Below, piece after piece: positions 40,884 to 45,193 of a stretch of DNA of 45,193 nt; position 1 is the stretch's first letter, and each line of letters starts with the position of its first letter. The notes below the pieces were generated by a model that was given only the letters and a program-made list of their open reading frames with translations, did no database searches and was not told the DNA's origin. The DNA is from Planctomycetota bacterium (GTDB taxonomy: Bacteria > Planctomycetota > UBA1135): positions 1-45,193 of the forward strand of contig JASMMA010000009.1 in NCBI GenBank assembly GCA_030748415.1, read 5' to 3'. The position numbers and the translations under genes are program-made.

Positions 40884-42233
40884 ATGTTCCGCAGAGTTCT
40901 TATCGCCAACCGCGGCGAAGTTGCCCTTCGAGTCATTCGCGCTTGCCGTGATATGGGTGCGGAAGCGGTTGTGGTTTATTCCGAGGCGGACAAGGACATG
41001 CCCTATGTGGAGTTGGCCGATGAAGCTATTTGTATTGGGCCTGCAAGCTCCGCAGATTCTTACCTTGATATCCCCCGAATTATTGCAGCGGCTGAAATCA
41101 CCGATGTGGATGCCATTCACCCCGGTTATGGTTTCCTTGCTGAAAATTCCCACTTTGCTGAAGTGTGTGAAGCCTGCAACATTGCCTTTATTGGCCCTCC
41201 GCCCTCCGTTATTGCAGATTGTGGGAATAAAGCCCGCGCCAAAGATGTGGCTCGGTCTGCCAAAGTCCCTGTTGTTCCTGGTTCAGATGGCGCCGTCGAG
41301 ACTGACGAAGATGCGGTTGCTATAGCTCGCAAAATTGGATACCCCGTAATTATTAAAGCCGCATCAGGTGGGGGTGGCCGCGGTATGCGAGTTGCGAGTA
41401 ACGAAGTGAGCCTATTGAATTCTTTCCACCAAGCCCGCAGTGAAGCCCAAGCCGCTTTCAATGATGCCACAGTTTATATCGAGAAGTACGTCGAAGATCC
41501 CCGTCACATTGAATTTCAAATTTTGGCGGGCCCCGATGGCAACACTATTCACTTAGGCGAACGGGACTGCTCCATTCAACGCCGGCACCAAAAGCTAATC
41601 GAGGAGTCCCCCTCGCCGGCACTTGATCCCAAGCTTCGGAACAAAATGGGTGCTGCAGCCGTGGCCTTTGCCAAAGCAGCCGGATATCGAAATGCAGGAA
41701 CAGTTGAGTTTCTATTGGATAAAGATGGCTCGTTCTACTTCATTGAACTGAACGCTCGGATTCAGGTAGAGCACTGTGTAACAGAAATGGTGACCGGAAT
41801 CGATTTAGTTGCATGGCAACTGCGAATTGCATCTGGTGAGCCCCTTACAATCCGCCAAAAAGACGTCAAACTTAAAGGGCACGCTATTGAATTTCGCATC
41901 AATGCCGAAAATCCCGACCGTGGCTTTGCGCCTACCCCAGGTTTCATCCAGAAATTAGTCTTGCCAGGCGGCCGCGGAGTTCGAATGGATACTTACCTCG
42001 CAGGTGGTTGCACGATTCCCCGTTATTACGACTCCATGGTTGCCAAACTCCTTGTTTATGGTGACGACCGATCCGAAGCCATTCAAATAGGCAACCGTGC
42101 CCTTTCTGAAATCCGGGTCGAAGGGCCCGGTCTCCACACCACAACCCCTCTTCATCGCAGGATTCTTGCTCAAGCCGAGTTTGTCAATGGCGATGTGGAT
42201 ACGGGTTTCTTAGAACGCTTCCTTGAGGAATAA
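40884..42233 (+). CDS. accC: Acetyl-CoA carboxylase biotin carboxylase AccC
   Basis: 449-residue ATP-grasp enzyme that carboxylates biotin on AccB. MFRRVLIANRGEVALRVIRA, the HPGYGFLAENSHFAE segment, ASGGGGRGMRVA for ATP binding, and ELNARIQVEHCVTEMVTGID are family hallmarks (NAR in place of the common NPR or NTR). Length is standard. It lies five bases after accB and three bases before a nucleotide-sugar gene, an unusual downstream partner. The carboxyltransferase genes are not in the window. Confidence 0.97.
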   Translation: MFRRVLIANRGEVALRVIRACRDMGAEAVVVYSEADKDMPYVELADEAICIGPASSADSYLDIPRIIAAAEITDVDAIHPGYGFLAENSHFAEVCEACNIAFIGPPPSVIADCGNKARAKDVARSAKVPVVPGSDGAVETDEDAVAIARKIGYPVIIKAASGGGGRGMRVASNEVSLLNSFHQARSEAQAAFNDATVYIEKYVEDPRHIEFQILAGPDGNTIHLGERDCSIQRRHQKLIEESPSPALDPKLRNKMGAAAVAFAKAAGYRNAGTVEFLLDKDGSFYFIELNARIQVEHCVTEMVTGIDLVAWQLRIASGEPLTIRQKDVKLKGHAIEFRINAENPDRGFAPTPGFIQKLVLPGGRGVRMDTYLAGGCTIPRYYDSMVAKLLVYGDDRSEAIQIGNRALSEIRVEGPGLHTTTPLHRRILAQAEFVNGDVDTGFLERFLEE

Positions 42234-42236
42234 ATA

Positions 42237-43184
42237 ATGCCCCGCGCACTTGTTACCGGAGCCGCCGGTTTTCTTGGCTCTCATCTTTGTGACAAACTTC
42301 TTGGCCTTGGCTACGAAGTTGTCGGAATGGATAACTTCGTTACGGGTGACTCCCGAAACCTTGAACACCTAAAAGACAATGCGTCCTTTACTTTTGTTCA
42401 ACATGATGTCACTCAATTTATCAATCTCCCTGGTGACCTTGACGAAGTGTATCACTTTGCATCTCCTGCATCCCCGATTGACTACTTGCAAATTCCCATT
42501 CAAACCATGAAAGTGGGCTCGTTGGGAACGCACAACTGTTTGGGGTTAGCTCTTGCCAAAGGCGCTCGCTTTCTTATTGCTTCCACCAGTGAGTGTTACG
42601 GTGACCCACTGGTTCACCCCCAACCTGAAGACTACTGGGGGAATGTAAACCCAGTTGGGCCTCGCGGCTGCTACGACGAAGCTAAACGATTCGCAGAAGC
42701 AATCACAATGGCCTACCACCGACACCACGGCTTAAAAACTCGCATCATGCGCATCTTTAACACTTACGGCCCACGCATGCGCCTTGACGATGGCCGAGTC
42801 CTTCCAGCCTTTATAGGACAAGCCCTGAAAGGTGAGGAGCTCACGGTTTTCGGAGATGGCTCTCAAACTCGCTCCTTTTGTTTTGTTGACGACTTGTTGG
42901 AAGGCGCATACCGCCTCATGCAATCCGATGAGCCCTTCCCAACAAACATTGGAAACCCAACCGAAATGAGCATTCTGGAATTTGCTCAAAGAGTTCAAGA
43001 TGCCTTGGGTGTGGAAAGAGAAATTGTTTTCAAAGACTTACCTGTGGATGACCCCAAAGTTAGGCAACCTGACATTACAAAGGCCAAAAAACTCTTGAAG
43101 TGGGAGCCTCAGGTGGAACTCGCCCAAGGCCTTGAAAAGACCATCCCCTTCTTCCGAGGTCGCGTCGGCGAGGCTGTTAGTTAG
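42237..43184 (+). CDS. UDP-glucuronate decarboxylase (UDP-xylose synthase)
   Basis: 315-residue extended SDR enzyme. The start holds [43 protein letters not shown] and the [19 protein letters not shown] block are diagnostic of the UXS group, which converts UDP-glucuronate to UDP-xylose. The catalytic Tyr and Lys are in CYDEAK. It probably supplies pentose for surface polysaccharide. Spacing of three bases after accC and two bases before glmS implies one transcript. Confidence 0.93.
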   Translation: MPRALVTGAAGFLGSHLCDKLLGLGYEVVGMDNFVTGDSRNLEHLKDNASFTFVQHDVTQFINLPGDLDEVYHFASPASPIDYLQIPIQTMKVGSLGTHNCLGLALAKGARFLIASTSECYGDPLVHPQPEDYWGNVNPVGPRGCYDEAKRFAEAITMAYHRHHGLKTRIMRIFNTYGPRMRLDDGRVLPAFIGQALKGEELTVFGDGSQTRSFCFVDDLLEGAYRLMQSDEPFPTNIGNPTEMSILEFAQRVQDALGVEREIVFKDLPVDDPKVRQPDITKAKKLLKWEPQVELAQGLEKTIPFFRGRVGEAVS

Positions 43185-43186
43185 CA

Positions 43187-45040
43187 ATGTGCGGAATCGT
43201 TGCCGCTGTCGGGGTTGATGGAAATGTTCTTCCTGCGGTCATCCATGGCCTCAAAACTCTTGAATATCGCGGCTACGATTCTGCCGGTGTTGCCATTGTT
43301 TCTGATGGTGCCATTCAGGTTCGCCGCCGAACGGGGAAGATTGCCGTTCTGGAAGAGGACCTAGGCCAAAATGGCCTCCCGGCATCTCCGATGGCATTAG
43401 CGCACACTCGTTGGGCTACTCATGGGGCACCCGAAGACCGTAATGCCCACCCGCATCGAGATCACCTCGATAAGGTTGTTATTGTTCACAACGGAATTAT
43501 TGAAAACTATGCTGAACTTCGAACTGATCTCCAAGATGCGGGTCACGAGTTCACTTCTGATACAGACACCGAAGTACTCGCAAACTTGGTAGCCAGCCTT
43601 CTTGAAGAACATGAAGGCGACCTCCACGCCGCCATTCAATCTTCTCTCCAGCGTGTTCACGGTGCATATGCCTTAGTCGCGGCCTCTTCTGAATGCGCAA
43701 ACTCGATTGTTGTGGCGCGACACGACTCCCCATTGGTTGTTGGGATTGGGGAAGAGCTCACATGTGCCGCGTCCGATATGCCGGCCTTGTTGGGGCTCAC
43801 TCGAGACTTCTTGGTTCTGGAAAATGGCGAAACCGCAGTCCTGACTCCACATTCGTGCCAAATTTTCGACCCGAATAATCAACCCGTAAGCCGCGACATT
43901 CAGCATTGCGACTGGACTCCTGAACAAGCGGAAAAGGGCGGCTATCCCCACTTCATGCTGAAAGAAATTGAAGAGCAGCCTGATGTTCTTGCTCGAACGG
44001 CCTTCGACCGCCTCCACGACGCTGAGGGTGATGTTGTATTTGAAAGCGAATTCGGCCTCGAAGACCAGGCCCTCTGCCGTTTTTCTCGATTGCGTTTTAT
44101 GGCGATGGGTACCTCTTTTCATTCCGCTCTATTGGGCAAGCAATTCTTGGAAGAATTTGCCCAACTCCCCGGTGATGTCCTAAATGCCAGTGAATTTCTT
44201 TATTCGCCCAAACTCAAAGAGGGGGATGCCCTTACGGTCATTATTTCCCAATCGGGTGAAACAGCAGACAGTCTCCGAGCCATGCGCGAAGTACAAAGTC
44301 GTGGTGGAAAGGTTTTAGGGATTTGCAATGTTCGTGGTTCCACTTTGGACCGAGAGGCCGACCACGTACTCCTCACTCACTGCGGTCCCGAAGTCGGTGT
44401 GGCTTCCACCAAAGCATTCTTCGGTCAACTTACTGCCCTATACCTTCTCGCCCTACGAGTTGGCCGGGCACGGAAAGTACTTTCCAAAGAACAAGGACTC
44501 GCTCTTCTATCTGACCTTCGCCACCTTCGCCCGAAGTTGGACTCACTATTCTCCGATGAAGCAGAGGAAGCTGTTCGAACTGCTGCCGATATCTTGGCTA
44601 CTGTGGATTCTTGTCTTTTCCTCGGCCGAGGATTCAACCACCCAATCGCGATGGAAGGCGCCTTGAAACTAAAAGAAATTTCATATATTCACGCGGAAGG
44701 ATATCCCGCAGGTGAAATGAAACACGGTCCTATTGCCCTCATTGATGAGTCCTTCCCCGTCGTGGCCATCGCAACTCCTGGGAAAACATATGAAAAGATG
44801 GTCTCCAATATTGAAGAAGTCCGAGCGCGAAGCGGAAAAGTTGTCGCAGTTGCCGCCGAGGGTGATCAAAAAGTCGCGCAGCTCGCTGATGCCACTCTTT
44901 TTGTTCCCAAAGTTCCCGAGCACCTGTCGCCCCTTGTGAATGTCATCCCTCTCCAACAACTTTCCTATGAAGTTGCCAATCGTCTGGGCAAAGATGTGGA
45001 TCAACCTCGAAACCTCGCCAAATCGGTCACTGTTGAATAA
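43187..45040 (+). CDS. glmS: Glutamine-fructose-6-phosphate aminotransferase (isomerizing) GlmS
   Basis: 617 residues in two domains. The N-terminal glutaminase (1 to about 230) has Cys2 as nucleophile (MCGIVAAVG) plus the HTRWATHG and HNGIIENY segments. The C-terminal pair of SIS domains begins near 285 with [10 protein letters not shown] and ends with the conserved KSVTVE. It makes glucosamine-6-phosphate, the entry to peptidoglycan and LPS sugars. The 5' leader is only two bases, so a glmS riboswitch has no room here. A further sugar gene follows after two bases. Confidence 0.97.
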   Translation: MCGIVAAVGVDGNVLPAVIHGLKTLEYRGYDSAGVAIVSDGAIQVRRRTGKIAVLEEDLGQNGLPASPMALAHTRWATHGAPEDRNAHPHRDHLDKVVIVHNGIIENYAELRTDLQDAGHEFTSDTDTEVLANLVASLLEEHEGDLHAAIQSSLQRVHGAYALVAASSECANSIVVARHDSPLVVGIGEELTCAASDMPALLGLTRDFLVLENGETAVLTPHSCQIFDPNNQPVSRDIQHCDWTPEQAEKGGYPHFMLKEIEEQPDVLARTAFDRLHDAEGDVVFESEFGLEDQALCRFSRLRFMAMGTSFHSALLGKQFLEEFAQLPGDVLNASEFLYSPKLKEGDALTVIISQSGETADSLRAMREVQSRGGKVLGICNVRGSTLDREADHVLLTHCGPEVGVASTKAFFGQLTALYLLALRVGRARKVLSKEQGLALLSDLRHLRPKLDSLFSDEAEEAVRTAADILATVDSCLFLGRGFNHPIAMEGALKLKEISYIHAEGYPAGEMKHGPIALIDESFPVVAIATPGKTYEKMVSNIEEVRARSGKVVAVAAEGDQKVAQLADATLFVPKVPEHLSPLVNVIPLQQLSYEVANRLGKDVDQPRNLAKSVTVE

Positions 45041-45042
45041 TT

Positions 45043-45193
45043 ATGGTTCTTGACCCTCAACCCTTTCAAAAAGTTCTCATTACTGGCGCAGGTGGCTTTA
45101 TTGGCTCCCACCTAGCCGAGCGCTGTCTCCAAATGGGAGCCGAAGTCGTTGGCCTTGATTGCTTTGATGATTTCTACGACCCTGGACTAAAAC
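45043..45193 (+). CDS. NAD-dependent epimerase, probable UDP-glucuronate 4-epimerase (partial)
   Basis: Only the first 50 codons are inside the window; the gene runs off the right edge. The start [20 protein letters not shown] carries the SDR nucleotide loop, then GSHLAERCL, and [14 protein letters not shown] matches the early region of UDP-glucuronate epimerases. With UDP-glucuronate also the substrate of the UXS two genes upstream, a UDP-sugar role is likely. The exact specificity cannot be fixed from this fragment. Confidence 0.8.
   Translation, partial: MVLDPQPFQKVLITGAGGFIGSHLAERCLQMGAEVVGLDCFDDFYDPGLK

Noticed and set aside
43185..43186. glmS riboswitch ribozyme
   Set aside because: Only two bases separate glmS from the preceding gene, leaving no space for the ribozyme.
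1..45193. Defence islands, CRISPR arrays, prophage or insertion sequences
   Set aside because: No repeat-spacer pattern, nuclease or helicase defence cluster, integrase or transposase translation was seen on either strand.

Overview
The window is a gene-dense stretch of a Gram-negative bacterial chromosome using the standard code. About 38 protein genes fill nearly all of it, and no gap exceeds about 200 bases. I see no tRNA, rRNA, CRISPR array, transposase, integrase or plasmid function, so this reads as ordinary core chromosome. The best taxonomic guess is Planctomycetota or a close PVC relative. The pointers are a Minf_1886-family protein (a family described from Planctomycetes and Verrucomicrobia), a cytosolic-kinase/exported-tail Ser/Thr kinase with a DLG motif, a GldA/GldF/GldG-like ABC set followed by a DUF4340-type protein, a rhomboid with a DUF6576-like tail, and DxDxDG calcium-type loops in exported proteins. 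This placement is inference, not proof.

Layout from left to right: a terminator for an upstream gene; folD (-); a rhomboid protease, an unknown 678-residue exported protein and serS (+). Next comes a type II secretion operon gspD-E-F-G-H-I-J on the minus strand (12873 down to 5125). An NhaD-like ion transporter is coupled to a PTS EIIA-like protein (+), facing a minus-strand fusion of a Sua5/YrdC domain to a low-molecular-weight phosphatase. Then follow a sensorless histidine kinase, a sigma-54 activator, dnaK, and the four-gene ABC/GldG/DUF4340 cluster (+). A minus-strand operon yggS - Ser/Thr kinase - purN is next, then ald, uppP, gmd and a GDP-deoxyhexose reductase (+). A PGRP-type lipoprotein amidase (-) is followed by tmk, holB-like, Minf_1886, an AI-2E family permease and pgeF (+), then an S41 protease (-). 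The right end holds moaC and a tightly packed accB-accC-uxs-glmS-epimerase run (+), cut by the window edge.

Themes that link the genes: envelope building (uppP, glmS, gmd/reductase, uxs, pgeF, PGRP amidase, the epimerase), protein export (type II secretion), proteostasis and proteolysis (dnaK, S41, rhomboid), and core metabolism (folD, purN, accBC, tmk, serS). The T2SS cluster has no gspC/K/L/M or prepilin peptidase here.

No wholly new system is obvious. The most unusual signals are: (1) four of five convergent gene pairs overlap by exactly four bases through their stop codons; (2) a Sua5-phosphatase fusion whose Sua5 KxR motif reads KGN; (3) a sigma-54-like promoter directly in front of dnaK, just after a gene for a sigma-54 activator; (4) a non-coding element at 32422-32577 with two hairpins sharing one stem sequence around a terminator-like centre; (5) calcium-type loops inserted into a secretin and a C-terminal protease; (6) an antiporter translationally coupled to an EIIA-like regulator. 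All calls come from reading sequence and translations; no database search was run.
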